A DNA stretch of 17,247 bases, taken from the NCBI GenBank assembly GCA_937888925.1, contig CALARM010000487.1, forward strand, positions 1 to 17,247, written 5' to 3'. This stretch comes from an uncultured Synergistia bacterium. GTDB lineage: Bacteria > Eremiobacterota > SpSt-956 > JAKJGF01. Below are positions 8,891 through 15,236 of the stretch, piece after piece (the first letter of the stretch is position 1; the number at the start of each line of letters is the position of its first letter). Made by a program: the position numbers and the translations under genes. Under the pieces are notes generated by a model. That model saw only the letters and a program-made list of their open reading frames with translations. It did no database searches and was not told the origin of the DNA.

Positions 8891-9859
8891 TTATTTATAA
8901 TCCGATGTATTTACTCCCCATAGATTGAAGTGACCTGTCTGCATCTTGTTTCCTATACAGATTGAAAGAGCGAGACCTCCGAGGAGACCTCCAACTGTTC
9001 CGACAGCACCTCCGATAGTGGCAGCGCCTGCCAGTGCTCCTGCAGCCGTACCTGCCGCTACAGGCCAGTGAGACAAAGAGGCTTTAAGGAAACTGGTTTC
9101 TTCGGACGGGTCTTCAGGATATACCACTTTTGCCCCTTCAATTTCGGCAAAATTATCCGGTCCCACTGCTTTTTTACCTGTAAGTTTTGTAAAAAGCGTA
9201 TGAGCCATAGGGGTTTCAATACCACTCGGGCATTGATCTATAGCTTTCTTTACAAGCTCTGCACAGTAAATTTTACTGTCATCTTCATAATTAAAAGCAG
9301 AATCATAGGGTTTATCAAGCTGTGCACGGGCATAATCAAGGGCTACTTTTACATCATTAGCATCTTTATAGGGAGGACGAACGATCTTAATATGTATGGG
9401 CCCTTCCAGATATTCTTTTAAATCGGTTCTTATTACTCCTTTACCGCTCGGATCGCCCGTAGTGGCTTCAAGGAACTTACCGTCACCTTCATAAATAGCT
9501 GCATGGGTATAGACGGAACCAAGTGTTACAACTTCCATTCTCTGCCAGTTAGGATAGGCATCACTTGTTTCTAAAATTACATCGCCGGGCTGTATGACTG
9601 ATAGGATTTTATTGCGCTGCTCCTCGCTGATAGGCTTTGTTGTAGTGGGAACCCTTATATCCAGAATACCTACAGCAACAGTTCCTGCCGCTCCTCCCGA
9701 TTTCATTTCTTTAAGTTTATCCCCCATAAGTAATGCGCTGTCATCAACATGGCTCCCTAAAACAACCTGATCCAACTGTTGATTTGTTTTCTGACTTTCT
9801 CTGGAAGAAGGCTGATTTATTAAAATTTTCGAATTATTCAATGATGAATTTATTTGCAT
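8891..9859 (-). CDS. Permuted NlpC/P60 (YiiX/YebB-like) papain-fold hydrolase
   Basis: Predicted cysteine hydrolase of the circularly permuted NlpC/P60 superfamily, whose members cleave peptide, amide or ester bonds in cell wall or lipid substrates. Seen in the 322 residues: a polar, low-complexity N-terminus (1-85) with no signal peptide; a domain opening with PGDVILE (~91); the candidate catalytic His119 in YTHAAIYEG; an acidic FLEAT (~130); and the candidate nucleophile Cys199 in YCAELV. His before Cys is the permuted order. Residues ~266-303 form an Ala/Gly-rich hydrophobic glycine-zipper stretch that could insert in or lie against a membrane. The ATG has a strong Shine-Dalgarno (AAGGGGGA) 7-8 bases upstream. 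The gene is single, diverges from pilT and has its own terminator. The substrate cannot be told from sequence. Confidence 0.8.
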   Translation of the reverse strand: MQINSSLNNSKILINQPSSRESQKTNQQLDQVVLGSHVDDSALLMGDKLKEMKSGGAAGTVAVGILDIRVPTTTKPISEEQRNKILSVIQPGDVILETSDAYPNWQRMEVVTLGSVYTHAAIYEGDGKFLEATTGDPSGKGVIRTDLKEYLEGPIHIKIVRPPYKDANDVKVALDYARAQLDKPYDSAFNYEDDSKIYCAELVKKAIDQCPSGIETPMAHTLFTKLTGKKAVGPDNFAEIEGAKVVYPEDPSEETSFLKASLSHWPVAAGTAAGALAGAATIGGAVGTVGGLLGGLALSICIGNKMQTGHFNLWGVNTSDYK

Positions 9860-9920
9860 CTATATTTCCCCCTTAATATTTCTCTATAGCTTTGACGGCA
9901 TCAATCTCTAATGTAAAAAA

Positions 9921-9950
9921 ATTATAACATGTTTTAAAACCCGATTCCAG
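9921..9950 (-). promoter_or_regulatory. Candidate sigma-70 promoter of the NlpC/P60-like gene
   Basis: On the minus strand TATAAT (9921-9926) is preceded by TGT, giving an extended -10. A weak -35 (CTGGAA, 9945-9950) lies 18 bp upstream. The predicted start is ~55 bp before the ATG. The -10 is perfect and the -35 is poor, so this is a plausible but unproven site. Confidence 0.5.
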
Positions 9951-10101
9951 AAAAAATTGTTAACAAATTGTAAATCTTTTGTTTTTTTCTTAAACTTCAA
10001 ATTATTATTGCCGATAATTATATAAAAATATTTATAGTGTATTTCATAACCTGATAGAGTTTAAGTATAGTGAAAAGATCAGGACACTATTCACTCATTA
10101 A

Positions 10102-10130
10102 TTATGAATTGTTATGAAACCAGCTATAAT
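10102..10130 (+). promoter_or_regulatory. Candidate promoter of the pilT operon
   Basis: A perfect TATAAT at 10125-10130 lies 37 bp before the first pilT start codon. The -35 candidate TTATGA (10102-10107) at 17-bp spacing is weak, so an activator or an alternative start is possible. Confidence 0.4.
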
Positions 10131-10166
10131 ACTTAACACCTCAGGAAGAGAGAGGAAGGGATTGAA

Positions 10167-11255
10167 ATGGATATTTTTTTAATTTTAACCAGTGCCGTAG
10201 AACTTGGAGCTTCTGACATACATATTGTTCCGGGCTTTCCTCCAATGATAAGAATTGTCGGAGAAATAATACCACTGGAAAACTTCGGTATTATTACACC
10301 GGAGCAGGCAAAAGTTATGATCTACGGCGTACTTTATGAAGAACAGCAGAGAAAATTTGAAGAAATACTGGAACTTGATTGTTCTTATGATATAAAAAAT
10401 GTATCAAGATTCAGAGTAAATGTCTTTCTTCATAAAGACGGAGTAGGAGCAGCGTTCAGAGTAATAACCTCTAAAATTCCGACACCGGAAGAGCTTATGC
10501 TTACAGATACAATTACAGAACTGGCCTTTCAGACAAAAGGGCTTGTACTGCTGAGCGGCCCTACGGGAAGCGGTAAATCCACAACGATTGCTTCTCTGAT
10601 AGAATATATTAATCAGAGGAAAAAAGTCAGAATCCTGACGATAGAAGATCCTATAGAGTTCGTCTATGAAAGGAAACTTTCTGTAATAACTCAGAGAGAA
10701 GTGGGAAATCAGACCTATTCATTTTCAAATGCCTTAAAATCCGCCCTGAGAGAAGACCCTGATGTCATATTTGTAGGTGAGATGCGTGATCTTGAGACGA
10801 TTTCACTTGCACTCACTGCAGCAGAAACAGGACATCTGGTCTTTTCAACACTTCACACACCTGATGCACCACAGTCAATAGACAGAATTATAGATGTTTT
10901 TCCGTCATACCAGCAGCAGCAGATAAGGGTACAACTGGCCGGCACGTTAAGGGCTATAATCTGTCAGCATCTCCTGTCCAGACCGGATGGCACGGGAAGA
11001 GTGGCTGCAAGAGAGATATTAATAGTTACTCCCGGCATATCAAATCTTATCCGCGAAAACAAGACCCATCAAATATACAGTGCCATTGAAACAGGAGCAA
11101 GACTCGGCATGATTACAATGGACAGACACCTTGCAGAACTGGTAAAACAGGAGCTTGTAACAATGGAAGAAGCCTATACGAGAGCAAATGATCCGGAACA
11201 GTTTAAAAAATATGCTATCGGAGATAATATTAAAGCCGGCAGGATGTGGTGGTAA
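10167..11255 (+). CDS. pilT: Type IV pilus retraction ATPase PilT
   Basis: Hexameric cytoplasmic ATPase that powers pilus depolymerisation and twitching motility. The 362 residues match the family length. Seen: the N-terminal ASDIHI motif (15-20), Walker A GPTGSGKST (131-139), Asp box with IEDPIEF (159-165), Walker B DPDVIFVGEMRD (197-208), His box TGHLVFSTLHT (221-231), and a C-terminal NLIRE-type motif followed by GM-TMD. The last two are typical of true PilT rather than PilB assembly ATPases. The ATG at 10167 follows a GAGGAAGG ribosome site by 7 bases. It is the first gene of a three-gene operon, and the next gene is a paralogue only 15 bases downstream. No other pilus structural gene is in the window. 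Confidence 0.93.
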   Translation: MDIFLILTSAVELGASDIHIVPGFPPMIRIVGEIIPLENFGIITPEQAKVMIYGVLYEEQQRKFEEILELDCSYDIKNVSRFRVNVFLHKDGVGAAFRVITSKIPTPEELMLTDTITELAFQTKGLVLLSGPTGSGKSTTIASLIEYINQRKKVRILTIEDPIEFVYERKLSVITQREVGNQTYSFSNALKSALREDPDVIFVGEMRDLETISLALTAAETGHLVFSTLHTPDAPQSIDRIIDVFPSYQQQQIRVQLAGTLRAIICQHLLSRPDGTGRVAAREILIVTPGISNLIRENKTHQIYSAIETGARLGMITMDRHLAELVKQELVTMEEAYTRANDPEQFKKYAIGDNIKAGRMWW

Positions 11256-11270
11256 GGAGGATGATTATAT

Positions 11271-12383
11271 ATGGATATGGAAGAGGCATTAAGATATTTA
11301 CATAACATAAAGGGAGATGCTATGCATCTGAAAGCAGGTACGCCGCTTATGATAAGGCAGAACAGAGATTTATTACCATACGATAACAATCCTCTTTCCG
11401 CAGAAAAAGTGCAGGAAATGATTTTCTCCATATTATCAGGCAACCAGATAATAAAACTTGAGGAAGAAAGAGAACTTGATTTTTCTCATGAAGTTACAGG
11501 CCTTGCAAGATTCAGAGGAAATGTGTTTTTTCAAAAAGGTCTCACAGGAGGCACATTCAGGATTATACCTTTTGAAATACCTACTCTGGATTCTTTATTT
11601 ATGCCGAAAATCATAAAAGATCTGGCATGGAGAAATCAGGGTTTGATTATTATTACAGGGCCAACAGGGAGCGGGAAATCAACCACACTTGCCGCAATGG
11701 TAGAGGAGATAAACTCAACAAAAAGAAAACATATTATAACCATAGAAGATCCCATAGAATTTATTCACAGGGACAAATACTGTGTCATAAATCAGAGAGA
11801 GGTCGGCAGTGATACGTTATCTTTCACAGAAGCCTTAAGGCGATCACTCCGTCAGGATCCAGATATTATCCTTGTAGGAGAAATGAGAGACACAGAAACA
11901 ATGAGTATTGCCATGGCTGCTGCAGAAACAGGACATCTGGTGCTGACCACATTACATACAAACGATGCAAAAAAAAGTATTGAAAGAATCGTAAATTCTT
12001 TCCCTGCAGAAGAACAGGAACAGATAAGATTTCAACTTTCTATATCTCTTACCGCAGTAATTTCCCAGAGGCTCGTTAACAGATGCGATCGTCCGGAACG
12101 TATGGCAGCCCAGGAAATAATGATTAATTCTCCTACCATCAGCAAACTCCTGGAAGAAGGAACTATAGGAAAAATAGACAAAGTCATAGAAGAATCTTCT
12201 GATTATTATAATATGCAAACCTTAAATCAATGTCTTTTTAATCTATGGGAAAGAAAAATCATAGATGAAAAGGAAGCTATTTCCGTCAGTACAAATCCCC
12301 GTGACCTCAGTCTGAAAATCAGATCTGAAACTTACGGAGAAAGACATAATACACAGGGAGGGAACGGGAATGAAAGAACATGA
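11271..12383 (+). CDS. pilT2: Second PilT-family ATPase (PilT2/PilU-like)
   Basis: Paralogue of the preceding gene, 370 residues, probably a co-retraction ATPase working with it, as PilU or cyanobacterial PilT2 do with PilT. Seen: Walker A GPTGSGKST (130-138), IEDPIEF (158-164), Walker B DPDIILVGEMRD (196-207) and His box TGHLVLTTLHT (220-230). All are intact, so ATP hydrolysis is expected. The N-terminal SDIHI motif is degraded to DAMHL, and the C-terminal NLIRE region of true PilT is replaced by KLLEEGTIGKI. The tail ends in a charged, disordered extension. An AAGGAGG site overlaps the stop of pilT and sits 10 bases before ATG 11271; a second ATG two codons later is possible. The 3' end overlaps the next gene by 14 bases, implying coupled translation. 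Confidence 0.88.
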   Translation: MDMEEALRYLHNIKGDAMHLKAGTPLMIRQNRDLLPYDNNPLSAEKVQEMIFSILSGNQIIKLEEERELDFSHEVTGLARFRGNVFFQKGLTGGTFRIIPFEIPTLDSLFMPKIIKDLAWRNQGLIIITGPTGSGKSTTLAAMVEEINSTKRKHIITIEDPIEFIHRDKYCVINQREVGSDTLSFTEALRRSLRQDPDIILVGEMRDTETMSIAMAAAETGHLVLTTLHTNDAKKSIERIVNSFPAEEQEQIRFQLSISLTAVISQRLVNRCDRPERMAAQEIMINSPTISKLLEEGTIGKIDKVIEESSDYYNMQTLNQCLFNLWERKIIDEKEAISVSTNPRDLSLKIRSETYGERHNTQGGNGNERT

Positions 12384-13353
12384 TATTATGGAGAAACTGA
12401 AGAAAAGTCAAATTTTTCATATATTAACAGAAGAATCCCTGAAGACCCTTTCCGGATTTGTTACTGAAGAATTCTATAAAGCAGGTGAACATATTTATAA
12501 AGCAGGAGACTACGGTGACTGTATGTATATAGTCACATCGGGAGAAGGCTCTGTTCATAAAGCCATGGGTAAAGGTAAATACAGATCCCTGAGTTATGTA
12601 AAACATAACGGCTATGTGGGAGTAATGTCTTTATTCCGTAACAAACCCAGGTTTGCTGACTTTACTGCCATCACGGACATGGAACTTATCAAATTAAAAA
12701 AAGAAGATCTGGATAAATTCCTTATAGAAGATAGTAAAGGAGGATTACTGCTTCTGAATCAGGCAATAAATGTAATGACAGAGAAATTGAGAGAAACAGA
12801 AAAAGAAATGTTCATCATATCTGAAATAGGTGAAATAGCGTCAACTGCTGACAGTGAAGAAGATATATTCCATAAATCTTTTTCCCTGGCACTCATGAAT
12901 ATGTACGGAAAAATTTCAGGAATTCTGGCTATGTACAATGAATATACGGATGAATTTGAGATAAAAAATCATGAAGGCCTTTCAGTCAGTGCCATAGGAG
13001 AGGGATATTTATCTAAAAATGAACCTCTGGCTAAAATTATTATGGAAACCTGTCAGATTTATGAAGGGAAACCCGGTGAGGACAGGCGACTTAAAAGAGG
13101 AATCCTGGGGGAAGTTCATTCATTGATTGCCAAACCTGTGTGTTCCGGTGATAAATTCCTCGGTTTCCTTGCCTTTTGCACCTACGACAGAGATTTTACT
13201 TCTTCCGAAAAAAATCTTATTTCAACGATAGGAGATCAACTGGGAATTGCACTCGGAAATATTCACATGAGAAAAGAAATTAAAAACATGAAAAGACTCT
13301 ATGGAGGCAGACTCAGGGTATGTGATATGTGTAAGAAAGAATATAAAAAGTGA
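12370..13353 (+). CDS. Cyclic nucleotide-binding-like and GAF domain sensor protein
   Basis: Soluble 327-residue protein, likely a signal-sensing partner of the PilT ATPases. Residues ~13-125 form a cNMP-binding (CRP/FNR-type) beta-barrel, with the usual KAGEHIYKAGDYGDCMYIV start. The helix that normally carries the phosphate-binding Glu and Arg-Ser/Thr-Ala reads YVGVMSLFRNKPRFADFTA: the Glu is absent and Arg is followed by Phe, so classical cAMP binding is doubtful. Residues ~150-300 resemble a GAF domain, ending FTSSEKNLISTIGDQLGIAL. A helix and a short CDMC motif (318-321) finish the protein. There is no DNA-binding HTH, so it is not a CRP-type regulator. ATG 12370 lies within the end of pilT2 and has an AGGGAGG site 7 bases upstream; ATG 12388 is an alternative. 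The link to pilus control rests on operon position. Confidence 0.75.
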   Translation: MKEHDIMEKLKKSQIFHILTEESLKTLSGFVTEEFYKAGEHIYKAGDYGDCMYIVTSGEGSVHKAMGKGKYRSLSYVKHNGYVGVMSLFRNKPRFADFTAITDMELIKLKKEDLDKFLIEDSKGGLLLLNQAINVMTEKLRETEKEMFIISEIGEIASTADSEEDIFHKSFSLALMNMYGKISGILAMYNEYTDEFEIKNHEGLSVSAIGEGYLSKNEPLAKIIMETCQIYEGKPGEDRRLKRGILGEVHSLIAKPVCSGDKFLGFLAFCTYDRDFTSSEKNLISTIGDQLGIALGNIHMRKEIKNMKRLYGGRLRVCDMCKKEYKK

Positions 13354-13355
13354 TT

Positions 13356-13434
13356 GGTGAAGGGTGAAGAGTGAAGGGTGAGTAAGGGCGTTTAATAAAA
13401 CGCCCCGGATACGCATCACTCATCACGCATCACC
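13356..13434. repeat. Inverted heptamer arrays flanking a hairpin
   Basis: Four plus-orientation heptamers of the GGTGAAG family (13356-13383) start three bases after the sensor gene stop. A hairpin follows, then three heptamers in the opposite orientation (CATCACT, CATCACG, CATCACC; 13414-13434). The two arms can pair with about one mismatch per seven bases, making one long imperfect stem around the inner hairpin. Confidence 0.8.
13386..13405 (+). terminator. Probable terminator hairpin of the pilT operon
   Basis: A perfect 8-bp stem, GGGCGTTT with AAACGCCC, encloses the tetraloop AATA about 30 bases after the last stop codon of the operon. No U-run follows, so termination may need the outer heptamer stem or Rho. 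The GGGCG stem base is like that of the 8839-8876 terminator. Confidence 0.6.
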
Positions 13435-13435
13435 C

Positions 13436-13756
13436 GTTGCGATTCTCATATAAAATTATCTGCTGCACTAATCGGAGTCTGACCATTCTGTTATAACTAA
13501 ATCCTTTTTACCTGACAGAACAGGCGCTGTTGCTGTTGCGCCATAAGACTCCAATATATCCCTTTCTTCTTCACTTACCTTTGAATCTATATGAAGATCA
13601 GACATATTTACGGAATTTACATAGAGCCCGGAATAATATAAAATCCTTCATAAAGACCTCCCAAATACCAGGTACCGCTCCAGATAGATAAATGACTATC
13701 TTATCTGTTGCGGTAATAAGAATACCTTTTACGTCAATTCATGTCAAGAAAAATAT
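13436..13756. other. Intergenic stretch with a possible minus-strand gene remnant
   Basis: About 320 bp between the pilT operon and the rex promoter with no intact gene of normal size. The minus strand keeps short open stretches in three frames that look protein-like (see the pseudogene entry). No RNA gene or promoter is apparent on the plus strand. Confidence 0.45.
13468..13740 (-). pseudogene. Possible frame-disrupted small gene
   Basis: The clearest part is a 45-codon ORF (ATG at 13605, stop at 13468) with an acidic, protein-like sequence ending LVITEWSDSD, but it has no ribosome site. Upstream, in another frame, an ATG at 13651 has a good GGGAGG site 5 bases before it, yet opens only 17 codons (MKDFILF...), stopping across the ATG of the 45-codon ORF. 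Further open codons lie up to 13740. One or two frameshifts would join these into a single ORF. I do not recognise the family. It may be a decayed gene, a sequencing error in an intact small gene, or chance. Confidence 0.3.
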
Positions 13757-13774
13757 TCGAGAAATTTTTCACGA
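13757..13774. promoter_or_regulatory. Rex operator O1, upstream of the -35
   Basis: TCGAGAAATTTTTCACGA fits the Rex 18-bp layout (half-site, N4, half-site; consensus TTGTGAA-N4-TTCACAA) with C/G in place of T/A near the outer edge. It is an exact inverted copy of O2 (the 19-bp segments 13757-13775 and 13812-13830 are perfect reverse complements). It ends 5 bp before the -35 hexamer. Confidence 0.7.
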
Positions 13775-13779
13775 TAATA

Positions 13780-13808
13780 TTGACATGCCGATAAAAAGGT
13801 AATATAAT
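13780..13808 (+). promoter_or_regulatory. Perfect consensus sigma-70 promoter of the rex-nuoEF operon
   Basis: TTGACA (13780-13785), 17-bp spacer, TATAAT (13803-13808): every base and the spacing match the consensus. The predicted start is near 13815, inside operator O2. An intrinsically strong promoter bracketed by operators is the design expected for tight repression with high output when Rex leaves. Confidence 0.9.
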
Positions 13809-13812
13809 GAAA

Positions 13813-13844
13813 TCGTGAAAAATTTCTCGATAAAAAATTCACGA
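13813..13844. promoter_or_regulatory. Rex operators O2 and O3 at and after the transcription start
   Basis: O2 (13813-13830, TCGTGAAAAATTTCTCGA) covers the predicted start site. O3 (13827-13844) shares four bases with O2; its right half TTCACGA is perfect and its left half TCGATAA is weaker. A further TTCACGA half-site follows at 13849-13855, 11 bp (one helical turn) after the O3 half. Bound Rex here would block initiation. Confidence 0.65.
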
Positions 13845-13869
13845 TATATTCACGAAAGGAGAAATTTCT

Positions 13870-14511
13870 GTGGAAGAAAATATTAAAGAAGTATCTCTGC
13901 CGACAATGAAAAGACTCCCCTATTATTATCAATATCTGAAAAGACTTCAGGCAGGAGGAAGAGAAGTTGTATCATGCAGTAACCTTTCAGAAGGACTGAA
14001 TGTTGATGCCACACAGGTCAGAAAGGATCTGTCCGTTACAGGCGTAAAAGGAAGTCCCAAGATAGGATATCCTGTATCATCAACCATTACTGCCATAGAA
14101 AAATTTATGAACTGGGATAATATGACCGATGCTTTTCTTGTCGGCGCCGGTAATATGGGGAGAGCAATTCTTTCCTACGAAGGGTTTAAACAGTACGGAT
14201 TAAAGATTGTAGCAGCTTTTGACATAGATGAAAAAAAGACAGATCACGAAATTAACGGAATAAAAGTATTACCTCTGGAGAAACTCAAGTCCCTTGCACA
14301 GAGAATGCATATACATCTGGGTGTAATTACAGTGCCGGCAGAGCAGGCACAGTCTGTAGCAGACCTTATGGTATCGGGAGGTATAAAGGCCATATGGAAC
14401 TTTGCCCCCATCAATCTGGATCTGCCGGAATCCATTATAGTGCAGAATGAAAATCTTGCCTGCGGTCTGGGCATACTCACGCGAGAAGTTAACAGGATTC
14501 AGGGATCGTAA
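13870..14511 (+). CDS. rex: Redox-sensing transcriptional repressor Rex
   Basis: NADH/NAD+-responsive homodimeric repressor of fermentation and hydrogenase genes. The 213-residue length is typical. Residues ~8-75 form the winged-helix DNA-binding domain, including QVRKDLS (49-55), a Rex signature. The next segment reads VTGVKGSPKIGYPV where most Rex proteins have a YFGEFG-like stretch, so this is a divergent member. Residues ~87-205 form the Rossmann domain, with GAGNMGRAI (92-100) binding the dinucleotide pyrophosphate and AFDID (116-120) after the second strand. The start is GTG, 8 bases after AAAGGAG. It is first in its operon, followed by nuoE and nuoF, and is almost certainly autoregulated through the operators around its promoter. 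The stop codon lies within a heptamer repeat. Confidence 0.95.
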   Translation: MEENIKEVSLPTMKRLPYYYQYLKRLQAGGREVVSCSNLSEGLNVDATQVRKDLSVTGVKGSPKIGYPVSSTITAIEKFMNWDNMTDAFLVGAGNMGRAILSYEGFKQYGLKIVAAFDIDEKKTDHEINGIKVLPLEKLKSLAQRMHIHLGVITVPAEQAQSVADLMVSGGIKAIWNFAPINLDLPESIIVQNENLACGLGILTREVNRIQGS

Positions 14512-14534
14512 CGCGTGACGCGTAACGCGTTACG
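14507..14534. repeat. Four perfect CGTNACG palindromic heptamers
   Basis: Four contiguous 7-bp units CGTNACG (N = A, G, A, T). Each unit is palindromic around its centre. The first unit contains the rex stop codon TAA, so the array starts inside the coding sequence. A related degenerate array lies before nuoF. Confidence 0.85.
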
Positions 14535-14591
14535 GGAATAAGACCTTTGATTATCTGCTTATGGCCGGGTCAATAGAAGAGACAATCCCCT

Positions 14592-14700
14592 CTCTAAAAA
14601 ATCCAATGAACTGTGTAAAAAATGGTAGAAAAAATAAAATATCCCTCTAAAAAATTTAAAGGACGGTGTGAAAAATGGTAGAAGCAATAAAATCTCCTTC
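14592..14700 (+). repeat. Imperfect tandem duplication of the nuoE start region
   Basis: Two ~55-bp copies at an offset of 53 bp (from 14592 and from 14645) match at about 46 of 56 positions. Each contains a leader followed by ATGGTAGAA. Copy 1 starts at ATG 14622 and encodes MVEKIKYPSKKFKGRCEKW then stop. Copy 2 is the real nuoE start (MVEAIKSPSRKF). Copy 1's stop (14679-14681) overlaps the nuoE start region by a few bases in another frame. Copy 1 has no evident ribosome site, while copy 2 has AAAGGA about 10 bases before the ATG. Confidence 0.75.
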
Positions 14701-15166
14701 AAGAAAATTCGAAAATCTCTGTAAAATACTGGACAGTTATTCAAGGGATTCTGCCAGACTCATCCCCATACTTCAGGCAGTTCAGGAAGAATATCGTTAT
14801 CTTCCTGAAGAGGTAATGACTTATATAGCAACATCTCTTGATATTCCGCCTTCAAGGGTTTACGGTGTAGCCACATTTTATTCCCATTTTGCTCTGGAAC
14901 CGAAAGGCAAATATGTAATAAAACTGTGTGACGGCACTGCATGTCATGTAAAAAAATCCACATCCATACTTGAAGCACTTTATAAAAAACTGGGAGTAGA
15001 TGAGAAACACAGAACGACACCTGATATGCTGTTTACTGTAGAGACTGTATCCTGTCTGGGAGCGTGCGGACTTGCTCCCGTAGTGGTCATAAATGATGAT
15101 GTGTACGGCCAGATGACTCCTGAAAAAACAATTTCAATTATAGAAGAAATAATTAAAAATTCGTAA
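14675..15166 (+). CDS. nuoE: NuoE-like [2Fe-2S] subunit (HndA/HymA type)
   Basis: Small thioredoxin-fold electron-transfer subunit of the NADH dehydrogenase/[FeFe] hydrogenase family. The 163 residues match the usual length. The [2Fe-2S] ligands are all present: C85 and C90 (CDGTAC, Cx4C) and C127 and C131 (CLGAC, Cx3C). The N-terminal helical bundle has the family pattern (ILQAVQEEYRYLPEEV, then VYGVATFYSHF). It would pass electrons between the NuoF-like subunit's FMN and a catalytic partner. It lies 163 bp after rex and ahead of nuoF, a layout typical of multimeric bifurcating hydrogenases rather than respiratory complex I. The ATG is chosen by the N-terminal family match; an upstream duplicate start region precedes it. 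Confidence 0.93.
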   Translation: MVEAIKSPSRKFENLCKILDSYSRDSARLIPILQAVQEEYRYLPEEVMTYIATSLDIPPSRVYGVATFYSHFALEPKGKYVIKLCDGTACHVKKSTSILEALYKKLGVDEKHRTTPDMLFTVETVSCLGACGLAPVVVINDDVYGQMTPEKTISIIEEIIKNS

Positions 15167-15179
15167 TTATTATGAGGAG

Positions 15180-15213
15180 TGTAACGGGTCAGCGTTACGC
15201 GTTACCTGTCACG
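15180..15213. repeat. Degenerate CGTNACG heptamer array before nuoF
   Basis: About five 7-bp units: TGTAACG, a damaged unit, then CGTTACG, CGTTACC and TGTCACG in phase from 15193. It is the same family as the array at the rex stop. It sits between two copies of GGAGTGTAA (15176-15184 and 15225-15233) whose offset is 49 bp, exactly seven heptamers. The second copy supplies the nuoF ribosome site. Confidence 0.65.
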
Positions 15214-15236
15214 ATATTTATAAAGGAGTGTAAAAA

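Larger units (their letters stand above)
9860..10166. other. AT-rich divergent intergenic region
   Basis: This 307-bp spacer separates the divergent NlpC/P60-like gene and the pilT operon. It holds candidate promoters for both sides and a perfect 10-bp palindrome, TTGTTAACAA (9957-9966), just upstream of the minus-strand -35 region, which could be a regulator site. I see no ORF with a ribosome binding site and no RNA gene. Confidence 0.6.

Noticed and set aside
9068..9421. 117-codon plus-strand ORF
   Set aside because: Antisense to the NlpC/P60-like gene, with the Cys/Phe/Ile-rich composition typical of a shadow.
9957..9966. TTGTTAACAA as a Rex operator
   Set aside because: The half-sites abut without the 4-bp spacer of Rex sites, and its sequence differs from the operators at the rex promoter. 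Noted only as a palindrome.
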